Positions 18,905-26,535 of a DNA stretch of 64,000 nucleotides are shown here, piece after piece. The position numbers and the translations under genes were made by a program. Each line of letters opens with the position of its first letter. Position 1 is the first letter of the stretch. The stretch spans positions 62,001-126,000 of the forward strand of contig CAVVZX010000052.1 in NCBI GenBank assembly GCA_963752855.1, given 5' to 3'. Source of the DNA: DATJPW01 sp963752855. Its GTDB lineage: Bacteria > Desulfobacterota > Desulfomonilia > Desulfomonilales > Desulfomonilaceae. The notes beneath the pieces were generated by a model that worked only from the letters and a program-made list of their open reading frames with translations, did no database searches and had not been told where the DNA came from.

Positions 18905-19602
18905 TGGAGTTTCTAACCCTATCATCATTTGAAAGGGAGGCATTATCTCTCAGCTTGTGGGTGTCGTGTTGGGCGGTGATTGGGAGCCTGGCTCCCGGCA
19001 TATTCCTGGCCTGGTTGTTAGCGCGCAAGAGATTTCCGGGTAAATTCCTTCTCGATGGGTTGGTTCATTTGCCTCTGGTCCTGCCCCCGGTGGTCATAGG
19101 TTACGTGCTTCTCATTCTCCTGGGGCGCAAGGGGTTGCTGGGAGAGGCGCTTTACAGCGCCCTGGGAATTTCGTTTGCGTTTAACTGGAAGGGCGCCGCT
19201 GTGGCTTCCGCTGTCGTTGCCTTTCCTTTATTTGTGAGGGCGGTGCGTCTGTCGATAGAAGCCGTTGATCAGGGACTGGAAGCTGCTGCCCGGACGCTGG
19301 GAGCCAGTCCTGTTAGAGTCTTCTTTACCATAACGCTTCCCCTTACCATGCCGGGCATTCTCACCGGGATAATTCTCGCATTCGCTAGGAGCCTCAGCGA
19401 ATTCGGGGCCACCATAACTTTTGTTTCAAATATTCCGGGAGAAACAAGAACTCTTCCCCTCGCGCTTTATACCTTAACTCAGGTCCCTGGAGGAGAAGAG
19501 GGGGCATTCAGGCTATGTGTCATTTCGGTTATTCTGGCGATGATCGCCTTAATATCTTCAGAAGCCATGTCAAGGCATTTGGCTTCCCGCATGAAAGGCT
19601 GA
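18901..19602 (+). CDS. modB: Molybdate ABC transporter permease
   Basis: 233 residues with about five membrane helices. It carries the binding-protein-dependent permease signature EAAARTLGASPVRVFFTITLP (EAA loop, about residues 126-146) and GIILAFARSLSEFGATITF typical of ModB. It overlaps modA by four bases and is followed after three bases by modC. Complete. Confidence 0.92.
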   Translation: MMEFLTLSSFEREALSLSLWVSCWAVIGSLAPGIFLAWLLARKRFPGKFLLDGLVHLPLVLPPVVIGYVLLILLGRKGLLGEALYSALGISFAFNWKGAAVASAVVAFPLFVRAVRLSIEAVDQGLEAAARTLGASPVRVFFTITLPLTMPGILTGIILAFARSLSEFGATITFVSNIPGETRTLPLALYTLTQVPGGEEGAFRLCVISVILAMIALISSEAMSRHLASRMKG

Positions 19603-19605
19603 ATT

Positions 19606-20370
19606 GTGCTGGACGTAAACATTACGAAAACCCAGGGATCCTTCACGCTTAACGCTTCATTCGTCGTGCAGGAAACAGGTGTTACCGCATTATTCGGAAG
19701 CTCCGGCGCCGGCAAAACCTCCATCATTAATATGGTGGCCGGCTTGATTCGGCCTCACCAGGGCCACATTATCTTTGACGACCAGGTTCTATTTGATTCC
19801 AACAGAGGGATCCACGTGCCGCCGGAGAAGAGACGCTTTGGTTATATATTTCAGGATGGCCGTCTGTTTCCCCATTTGTCGGTAGCATCCAACCTCAAAT
19901 ACGGGATGAAGCTTGTTGCGACCCGTAATCGGTATGTGAGCTTTGATCAGGTGGTAGAAGTTCTAGGGATAAAGCATCTGTTAACACGTAGTCCCGCGAC
20001 CTTATCGGGCGGTGAAAAACAAAGAGTCGCGATAGGTCGGGCCCTGTTGGCAAGCGCCCGTCTGCTTCTCATGGATGAACCTCTCGCATCGCTGGACGGG
20101 CCACGCAAATCAGAGCTTCTCCCGTTCATTGCTCGACTCCCCCAGGAATTCTCGATTCCCATCCTCTATGTAACCCATGCGGTGGACGAGATCGTCCGGC
20201 TGGCCGACACAATGGCCGTTGTGGACGAGGGCCGGGTAATAGCCACCGGAAATGTGAAAGAAGTCATGTGCAGGCTGGACGTCGAGTACTTCACAAAGCC
20301 CTTCGAAATGGATCAGATTCTCCAAAGTAGAGACACGCTTGCGGCTATCTGCGGGCAGCCCCGACGCTAG
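19606..20370 (+). CDS. modC: Molybdate ABC transporter ATPase (short form, no TOBE domain)
   Basis: ABC ATPase, 254 residues from a GTG start. Walker A GSSGAGKTS (about 28-36), Q-loop IFQDGRLFPH, signature LSGGEKQRVAIGRAL, Walker B LLLMDEPLASLD and switch His in YVTHAVDEIVRL are all intact. E. coli ModC has about 350 residues with a C-terminal molybdate-binding TOBE domain; here the protein ends soon after the ATPase core and only 28 bases separate it from the next gene. Direct inhibition by bound molybdate is thus unlikely. It powers import through ModB. Confidence 0.9.
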   Translation: MLDVNITKTQGSFTLNASFVVQETGVTALFGSSGAGKTSIINMVAGLIRPHQGHIIFDDQVLFDSNRGIHVPPEKRRFGYIFQDGRLFPHLSVASNLKYGMKLVATRNRYVSFDQVVEVLGIKHLLTRSPATLSGGEKQRVAIGRALLASARLLLMDEPLASLDGPRKSELLPFIARLPQEFSIPILYVTHAVDEIVRLADTMAVVDEGRVIATGNVKEVMCRLDVEYFTKPFEMDQILQSRDTLAAICGQPRR

Positions 20371-20398
20371 ACCGTAATGCCTCCTGTGCGCAGGGTTT

Positions 20399-20734
20399 CT
20401 ACTTGCAGCCTTTTGTGGAACTTTTGGGGATCCACAATTCCGAATTGCCGCCGGCGGGCTTGGCCTTTATTCCTACGCTCATAGCCTTCTTTTCGATTAC
20501 CGTAAGCTTGACTCCACTCTTCAAAGTCTCCACCTGTCCTGCTGCACGAAGCTGCTGTAACAGCTCTCCCAGTTGTTCCTCCTCCTGAACCATTAAAAAC
20601 TTCTCCATCATTTCTTCGGTGCGAAAACCAAAGGTCGGATCGTCTTTTGTTTCACACGCGTCGCTCTGGGCATAAGCAAGAACGGCTGAACCACATAGTA
20701 TCAACAGCGCAAATACCGCGACCAGCTGTCTCAT
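20399..20734 (-). CDS. Small exported protein of unknown function
   Basis: 111 residues. The start is ATG 20734, as a good ribosome site (GAAGGAGAG) precedes it and a signal peptide follows (MRQLVAVFALLILCGSAVLAYA, cleavage expected after AYA). The mature part of about 88 residues has two cysteines (CETKDD near the start, KGC near the end) that could form a disulfide, an acidic helical stretch EEMMEKFLMVQEEEQLGELL, and a basic C-terminus. I do not recognise a family. Convergent with modC. Confidence 0.6.
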   Translation of the reverse strand: MRQLVAVFALLILCGSAVLAYAQSDACETKDDPTFGFRTEEMMEKFLMVQEEEQLGELLQQLRAAGQVETLKSGVKLTVIEKKAMSVGIKAKPAGGNSELWIPKSSTKGCK

Positions 20735-20954
20735 TCTTCTCTCCTTCGGTGAACGGGTAAGCGCCTCAGTATGTTCGTGAGAGGAGGCGTTTGCAACAAA
20801 AATCGGAATTTTTGACAGGCGCCGGGATGCTGAGAAATTAGGCGGCCGTGACATGATCGCCAAATATGGCTGTCGATTAGGTTGGCTGCCGTGATATCTT
20901 GGGACGGGGAGCAATCCTGGAACTCTTCAAAGCGCACGGAGCGAAGCAATAGGC

Positions 20955-21901
20955 ATGGCAGATACAATTCCGGATAGGCCGTCGGAAGTGTCGGTCGCGC
21001 TCTACATGCTCTACATCGGCCTCGTGTTCATGGCTGCAATGGGTGTTCTGGAGTGTTCGGTTCCCGGGGGTAGGACTGACCAGGAGTGGACACCCTTGGG
21101 AGTAGTGCCCCTGCTCGCAGCATTATACTATATGATCGGGAAGGGAGAGAATTGGGCTCGGATAATCTTCTCGACTTACTGTATTGTGGTCCCTATCACG
21201 GCTATCGCTGAGCTGTGGAGTGATCTTCCAGCCTCAGTGTGGCTCCGTATGAGCCATGTTAGTCTTGCCCTTGCCGAAATGAGTGTTGACCTTGCAGCCC
21301 TGGTGCTCTTGTTTCACCCAGCCTCGTCTGCCTGGTTCAGGGCCATGAGCGGTCTCTGGGCTGACCCGCTACGGAGTATATTCAATGCACTGCGCAACAC
21401 AGATCAACCCATGCTGAGCTACGTCTTGCGCGCCTGGCTCATCGGCTATTTTCCGTTTTGGGCCTTCGAAATCATAATGAAGGTTGTATTGAAAATAGAG
21501 GACACGAATGCGCCCATATCAGATTCGCCCGTGTGGTTTTTTCTGGGGGGTGGGCTTATAGGTCCCTGGGGGGAGACTGTCCTCATGTGGCCACTCTTCC
21601 GGGTACTCAAGCGTGCTGTGCGCACCCAAGAGACAATTTGGATTGCCTTGGCATCCGCGGCGATCTGGACCATCGCGCATATTCCTGAAAGAGTCCTCTG
21701 TCGGGTCTGTTTGTTTTTTGGTGGTTCTTCATATTTTCTTTTTCTTTTCTGGAATGGGAAAAGAAGTCAACGCGCATTGCTGTCGCGGTTACAGCCCTAA
21801 TCCACGGCTGCTGCAACGTGGGCGACAGGATCAGTGGATTACTGCTGAGTTCATTGTTGAGCTGTTTGGAGGACCTGGTAGGCTTTTTACCAGGTCTGTA
21901 G
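20955..21901 (+). CDS. CPBP-family intramembrane protease-like protein (two frameshifts)
   Basis: Multi-spanning membrane protein with the three CPBP/Abi motifs after joining frames. Motif 1 is GPWGETVLMWPLFR, motif 2 is IWTIAHIPE and motif 3 is ALIHGCCN. Frames join by removing one A at 21688-21690 and one T within about 21737-21748; the second half then reads ESSVGSVCFLVV...LEWEKKSTRIAVAVTALIHGCC, of which AVAVTALIHGCC is diagnostic. Length is about 315. Motif 1 has ET where most family members have EE, which is tolerable but unusual. Family roles include CAAX-type cleavage and bacteriocin immunity. Function here unknown. Confidence 0.6.
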
Positions 21902-22288
21902 ATGATTTGCATCACCGCGCCTCTCAGCATGGAGTCAAGTATGAGCCGCAGGTATTTGTGAGACGATCAGCGGAGGTTTGCACAGCGTTTGTCTGCAGAA
22001 GGAATCCCCATGAAAACTCCACGCATTCCGAAGACTACAAAGCTATGGCGACCTGTGGTTCTGATAACCCGCTACCGCAGACCGAACGACAACAAAAGCC
22101 CATTGACACAGGCTCGGACTGTGCCCAAATAGCATTTATACCGATGCGCGGCTAATTGGTGAACCATGCGTAGAGGAGCTGTGGGTCTAGATGGCAGAGA
22201 GCGTCGACGGAGCCTAGAGGACGTGTTCCGCTCCTCGCTCGCCTGAACGCGAATCTGTATACAGAGCGACAAAAGGGGGCGCCCGGAA
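21902..22288. other. Intergenic region, nothing recognised
   Basis: About 390 bases between the CPBP gene and the ftsH-like gene. Frames open across it are continuations of neighbouring genes in wrong phases. No promoter or RNA is clear. Confidence 0.35.
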
Positions 22289-24166
22289 ATGAAACGTATA
22301 ATGAATGGCGCAAAGAAATGGCCCTCGTTTTCCATTGCTTACATACTATTAGCTTTTTTGATCCTCATAATTCTGCAATCCTGGCTCGCCCCGAACGTGG
22401 AAAACGTGTCCTATACGAAATTCAAAAAGTACATCACCGATGGAAAAATCAACTCAGTCGTAGTCTCCTCCAAATATCTCAAGGGTTATGAAAAAACGGC
22501 CGGAGCTGATCAAAAAGAGCCACTATTTCCAAAATTGATTTATATGACTCCGAGAGTTGACGACAGAGACCTGGTGGAATTCCTTGAAAAGAACAACGTC
22601 GATATAATTGGGGAGAATGAAAATACCTTCCTTATGGCTGTCCTGTCGTGGGTGCTGCCGGCGTTGATTTTCGTAGGAATTTGGCTGTGGGCCATGAAAA
22701 GGATGGGACAGGGCGCTGGGGGGATCATGACCCTCGGCAAGAACAAAGCCAAAATTGTGGCGCAAACCGATGTGGGAGTCACGTTCAAGGACGTCGCGGG
22801 GCAGGACGAAGCCATACAGGAATTAGACGAGATCCTGGAGTTTCTCGGGAACCCGGAGCGATTCACCCGTTTGGGCGCAAAAATCCCTAAAGGCATATTG
22901 CTGGTCGGACCTCCGGGAACAGGAAAGACATTGCTGGCAAAAGCGGTTGCGGGAGAAGCAGGTGTCCCGTTTTTCTCCATTAGCGGGTCGGATTTCATAG
23001 AGATGTTCGTCGGTCTGGGCGCCGCCAGAGTAAGAGACCTTTTCGAACAGGCAAACAAGATTGCTCCTTGCCTGGTTTTCATAGATGAATTGGATGCGCT
23101 CGGAAAGGCGCGCGGCGCGGGGACCTACAGCGGCCATGACGAAAGAGAACAGACATTGAACCAACTCCTGGTGGAGATGGATGGTTTTGAGCCCAACAAG
23201 GGCGTTGTTATCCTTGCCGCCACCAACCGGCCGGAAATTCTGGATCCGGCGCTCTTGCGACCGGGAAGATTCGATCGTCACATCCTGGTGGATCGGCCGG
23301 ATCTCAAAGGCAGACTCGATGTTTTGAAGGTCCATACACGTGGCGTGACATTGGCGCCTGATGTTGATTTGGAGGTGATCGCTCGGAGGACCCCCGGATT
23401 TACCGGCGCGGACCTGGCCAATCTCATCAATGAAGGCGCGCTGTTGGCTGCCCGAAAACGGAAAACGGAAGTCGGCCCGCAAGAGCTTGAAGAAGCTATC
23501 GACCGAATCATCGCCGGGCTGGAAAAGAAAAATCGGATATTGAATGAAAAGGAAAAAAGAACCGTCGCTTACCATGAAACCGGACATGCGTTGGTGGCCG
23601 CTTTTAGACCCACGGCCGAGAAAGTCCACAAAATCTCTATCGTTCCTCGCGGAATAGGGGCTCTTGGCTTCACGCTGCAATTGCCGACTGAAGATCGTTA
23701 CCTAATGTCCAGGCAGGAGCTGCTCGAAAAAATCGACGTGCTCCTCGGCGGCCGCGGCGCGGAAATCACAATTTTTAAAGACATCACGACCGGCGCGCAA
23801 AACGATCTGCAAAAAGCCACCGATATTGCCCGCAGCATGGTGACGGTCTACGGCATGAGCGAAAATCTGGGAGCAGTTACGTACCAGAGACAACCGGGGC
23901 CGTACTTGCAGCCGCAGCCAAATCTATATCCTGTCAAAGAAGTGAGCGAAGAGACCGCTCGCATGATCGATGACGAGGTCAGGCGCATAATTGAGGCGCG
24001 TATGGAAGAGGTCCTGAAAACACTGAAAGAACATGATGACCTGCTGCACTTGGTGGCCAAACGGCTGTTGGAGGTTGAGACCATCGAAGCAGAGGAATTC
24101 TTGGAACTTATCGGGATGAAGCCATCTGAGGAGGCGGCAGCAGTGGCAAGAGAGGTCAGAGCCTAA
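22289..24166 (+). CDS. ftsH: FtsH-type ATP-dependent zinc metalloprotease
   Basis: 625 residues: N-terminal membrane helix (15-34), short periplasmic domain, second helix (about 113-130), AAA+ domain and M41 peptidase. Seen: Walker A GPPGTGKT, pore loop MFVG, Walker B LVFIDELDALG, second region of homology ATNRPEILDPALLRPGRFDR, and the zinc motif YHETGHALVA with the third ligand in TTGAQNDLQKAT. The zinc motif is HETGH where most FtsH have HEAGH; the ligands are kept. It degrades unneeded membrane and cytosolic proteins in a hexamer at the inner membrane. It stands alone, so it may be a second copy beside a housekeeping FtsH elsewhere; I cannot tell. Confidence 0.9.
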   Translation: MKRIMNGAKKWPSFSIAYILLAFLILIILQSWLAPNVENVSYTKFKKYITDGKINSVVVSSKYLKGYEKTAGADQKEPLFPKLIYMTPRVDDRDLVEFLEKNNVDIIGENENTFLMAVLSWVLPALIFVGIWLWAMKRMGQGAGGIMTLGKNKAKIVAQTDVGVTFKDVAGQDEAIQELDEILEFLGNPERFTRLGAKIPKGILLVGPPGTGKTLLAKAVAGEAGVPFFSISGSDFIEMFVGLGAARVRDLFEQANKIAPCLVFIDELDALGKARGAGTYSGHDEREQTLNQLLVEMDGFEPNKGVVILAATNRPEILDPALLRPGRFDRHILVDRPDLKGRLDVLKVHTRGVTLAPDVDLEVIARRTPGFTGADLANLINEGALLAARKRKTEVGPQELEEAIDRIIAGLEKKNRILNEKEKRTVAYHETGHALVAAFRPTAEKVHKISIVPRGIGALGFTLQLPTEDRYLMSRQELLEKIDVLLGGRGAEITIFKDITTGAQNDLQKATDIARSMVTVYGMSENLGAVTYQRQPGPYLQPQPNLYPVKEVSEETARMIDDEVRRIIEARMEEVLKTLKEHDDLLHLVAKRLLEVETIEAEEFLELIGMKPSEEAAAVAREVRA

Positions 24167-24190
24167 TCCGTAGAACAACGTTTCCTCCAC

Positions 24191-24427
24191 ATGAAGACCT
24201 ATATATCAATACCTGATTCGATTTTCGAGCCCGCAGAAAAACTTGCGCACCGATTAGGTTTGTCCAGAAGCCAACTTTATACTAAAGCTGTAAAAGAATA
24301 TCTGGAAGCCGATAAGAACGATCCGATTACAATAAGCCTGAATGAGATCTATTCCAAAGAGTCATCCGAACCGGATCGTATCACTCAGGCGCTTCAGTAT
24401 TCGTCTTTGGCGAAGGACGAGTGGTGA
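24191..24427 (+). CDS. MazE/ChpI-like ribbon-helix-helix antitoxin
   Basis: 78 residues. MKTYISIPDSIFEPAEKLAHRLGLSRSQLYTKAV shows the RHH DNA-binding pattern, of which SIPDSIFEPAEKLAHRLG and SRSQLYTKA are the strand and helix parts; the C-terminus SLAKDEW is the toxin-binding tail typical of antitoxins paired with MazF/PemK. It starts 24 bases after the ftsH-like gene. Downstream, a frame from GTG 24421/24424 reads VISGGEI, which resembles a MazF N-terminus, but then loses similarity, so no intact toxin follows. Family call firm; system probably decayed. Confidence 0.75.
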   Translation: MKTYISIPDSIFEPAEKLAHRLGLSRSQLYTKAVKEYLEADKNDPITISLNEIYSKESSEPDRITQALQYSSLAKDEW

Positions 24428-24429
24428 TT

Positions 24430-24582
24430 TCAGGAGGCGAGATAGGCAGGACCGGTTCTTTCCTTGTGAAATTTTTTCCACTCGAGAGTTGTTTCTTTTT
24501 CAAAATAGCCCTCTATTGATTTGATAGCGCCCTGTTCAATGGCGCGCAACGCCGTATTAATTCTGGAATCTACCCATTTCAT
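24430..24582 (-). CDS. Possible 50-residue protein
   Basis: An open frame from ATG 24582 to TGA 24430-24432. The predicted peptide is charged and helical (MKWVDSRINTALRAIEQG at the start, TTLEWKKFHKERTG near the end). The ribosome site is weak. I do not recognise it, and it could be a remnant or chance frame. Confidence 0.25.
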   Translation of the reverse strand: MKWVDSRINTALRAIEQGAIKSIEGYFEKETTLEWKKFHKERTGPAYLAS

Positions 24583-24877
24583 ACTCGTCACATCGAGCCT
24601 TAGGAGCTAGTTTCGAGGCTTCTATTGCGGCTCGTTGGCATCCGCACTTACTTTTCTATTGACATCATAATTTAACATGGATAAGGTCCGCAGCTTCTAC
24701 CCGCCCGCCTGTGAAACCAGCATTGGCTGCCGATCTTCTCACGGCCGGTTTTATCGGTGGAATGGGGGGACACAGATAAACCATCGGCTCACGGATAAGG
24801 AGGCTTGCCGCAAGTGGAAGGTACCGGAAATCACATGGCAGTGTGGGTAAATTCTCAAATTGGAGTTGAATGGAGAT

Positions 24878-25546
24878 ATGAAGAAGTTTTTGCTTGTGAT
24901 TCTGGTATTTGCTTCGGCTGGCTACACCCATGCGCGCACGATCGAAGAAAACATCCTGGTCCGTTATCCTCTCGTGCTGGAAAGGCTTCAGGAAGAAGGC
25001 TTCCACGGACCGTTCTGCGAAGAGGTGGCTCGGTTCGCGGTGCTTCGGCAGATCATTGAGGACGGCCCCACAAGGGAGCACTCAGTGAGCATGGTAGGAA
25101 TGTCCCCCGGTGGGATGAATAAAGAGGTTATGAACCGTCTGGGATTGATTCCAGGAAACAAAAACAACGACGGCCTTGTTTTGAAAACAGTAGGCACAAA
25201 CGACGGCCAGCGATGTTACGCGATTTACGGCCCCAGGGCGGACGTAGTTTCCACAGTCGCTATCGCCCTTTTGTGGGACAAATATGTTAATGAAATGCCC
25301 AGTTTCAAGCTCGAAGAAAAAATTGCGTGGAACCAATCAAAGGCTATTTCGGAAAAGCTGGCCAAAGGCGAGACCGGTCACGAGGCTGGGCGCGCTATGC
25401 TTACTTGCCTGGCAGCCGAAACCAGAAAGGTCCTTGCCAAGGCGAATCGGATGTACGGCTCACTCGCGGCCGGGGAGATCCAGCGGATGGTGAGCGATAT
25501 GGGACCGCTATTCGAACTGGCGACACCTCCGGATCTCAGACCTTAG
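24878..25546 (+). CDS. Exported protein of unknown function
   Basis: 222 residues from ATG 24878, chosen because GGAG lies just upstream and a signal peptide follows (MKKFLLVILVFASAGYTHA). The mature part begins RTIEENILVRYPLVLERLQE; it has two cysteines in FHGPFCEEVA and GQRCYAIYG and a third in LTCLAAE. It is mixed helical with no membrane segment after the signal. A palindromic GC-rich stem follows at 25591. I do not recognise the family, and it has no operon partner. Confidence 0.65.
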   Translation: MKKFLLVILVFASAGYTHARTIEENILVRYPLVLERLQEEGFHGPFCEEVARFAVLRQIIEDGPTREHSVSMVGMSPGGMNKEVMNRLGLIPGNKNNDGLVLKTVGTNDGQRCYAIYGPRADVVSTVAIALLWDKYVNEMPSFKLEEKIAWNQSKAISEKLAKGETGHEAGRAMLTCLAAETRKVLAKANRMYGSLAAGEIQRMVSDMGPLFELATPPDLRP

Positions 25547-25590
25547 AAGTCGCTGCCTTTAAGGCAGTTGGCCCTGAGGCTCCTACAATC

Positions 25591-25620
25591 CCCCGCCGCT
25601 CTGTGTTGAATGCGGCGGGG
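25591..25620 (+). terminator. GC-rich 9-bp stem-loop, possible terminator
   Basis: CCCCGCCGC (25591-25599) pairs perfectly with GCGGCGGGG (25612-25620) over a 12-base loop, 45 bases after the preceding stop codon. It lacks a following T-run, so intrinsic termination is uncertain. Confidence 0.4.
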
Positions 25621-25690
25621 AATTCATGATTAATAACCAGGCTATAAAGAACAACCCATTTCAAGTATTATGTAAGTCTGAGCCGAGTTT

Positions 25691-25814
25691 GTCATTGCGA
25701 TGAGTGAATGGTGGGACAGGCTTCCAGCCTGTCTATTCGGAAATGACGGGCAAGATGCCCGTCCCACCGGCAATCCCCCAAGGCCGGAGATTGCTTCGCT
25801 CCGCTCGCAATGAC
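25691..25814. repeat. Palindromic interspersed repeat (copy 2), interrupted
   Basis: It starts GTCATTGCGATGAGTGAA and ends GATTGCTTCGCTCCGCTCGC followed by AATGAC, the same ends as the repeat at 15291-15361. The left arm is interrupted by about 60 bases with their own inverted repeat (25710-25768). Confidence 0.7.
25710..25768. repeat. Second palindromic element nested in the repeat
   Basis: GGTGGGAC (25710-25717) and GTCCCACC (25761-25768) are exact inverted ends. Inside are two smaller hairpins, ACAGGCTTCCAGCCTGT and GACGGGCAAGATGCCCGTC. A further related hairpin, ACCGGCAAGATGCCGGCC, lies at about 25843-25860. Confidence 0.65.
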
Positions 25815-25909
25815 AGCAGGGTTTGACACGTCATCAAAGGGACCGGCAAGATGCCGGCCGTACTGTGGGCGGTCAATATGTTCCGGAAATACTTTAGCCT
25901 GCACCGATC

Positions 25910-26524
25910 ATGAAAGAATCAGTTGAAGGCGTTATCCTCGCCGCGGGATTGTCTACCAGAATGGGTCGCCAAAAGCTTTTGATAGAAGTTGGCGGTATCC
26001 CCCTCATACGGAGAGTAGTACGCGCCGCCGTGGAATCTTGCCTTAGCCGACTTATACTGGTAACCGGTCCTTCAAATTCCGAGTTGCTGCAATCGCTCGG
26101 GCCTGACGCCAGACACGAGCGCGTGTTGATTGCCGTCAATGATCATCCTGAAGAAGGAATGTCTTCATCACTTAAAACGGGGATGGGGCTGCTGACAAAA
26201 GAAACGTCAGGAGTAATGCTGATTCTCGGTGACCAACCGTTTCTGACTTCGGCAATAATCAATAGGCTGTTGAACGAATTCCACAAGCGAACAGATTGCA
26301 TTCTCGCGCCGCTTATTCAAGGCCGTAGATCCAATCCTGTGATCTTTCCTGCCGATCTCTTTCCGGAGCTGGAGATGGTAACTGGAGACGCCGGCGGTAG
26401 GTCTGTTTTGCAACGACACGCCGCTAGGGTTGTCGGAATTGAAATGGGCGGTTACTATAATGACATTGACCTCGATACCGCGGATGATTTGCAGCGCATC
26501 CGGATCTTGGCACAAGACCTCTAA
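25910..26524 (+). CDS. MocA/MobA-like nucleotidyltransferase
   Basis: 204 residues of the NTP_transf_3 family. The N-terminal VILAAGLSTRMGRQKLL (about 7-23) is the nucleotide-binding signature; VMLILGDQPFL holds the metal-binding Asp; RSNPVIFPADLF and TGDAGGRSVLQRH match MocA-type enzymes that add CMP to molybdopterin for xanthine dehydrogenase-family enzymes. Start ATG 25910. It fits with the molybdenum genes 6 kb upstream. Related enzymes add GMP, so I leave the symbol blank. Confidence 0.78.
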   Translation: MKESVEGVILAAGLSTRMGRQKLLIEVGGIPLIRRVVRAAVESCLSRLILVTGPSNSELLQSLGPDARHERVLIAVNDHPEEGMSSSLKTGMGLLTKETSGVMLILGDQPFLTSAIINRLLNEFHKRTDCILAPLIQGRRSNPVIFPADLFPELEMVTGDAGGRSVLQRHAARVVGIEMGGYYNDIDLDTADDLQRIRILAQDL

Positions 26525-26535
26525 ATTACGTGACT

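Noticed and set aside
19606..20370. modC truncated by frameshift
   Set aside because: The ATPase core is complete and only 28 bases follow before the converging gene, so there is no room for a lost TOBE domain; short ModC forms exist.
21613..22155. Open frame of 180 codons after the CPBP gene
   Set aside because: Its first part is one of the three phases of the broken CPBP gene; the rest lacks any protein character.
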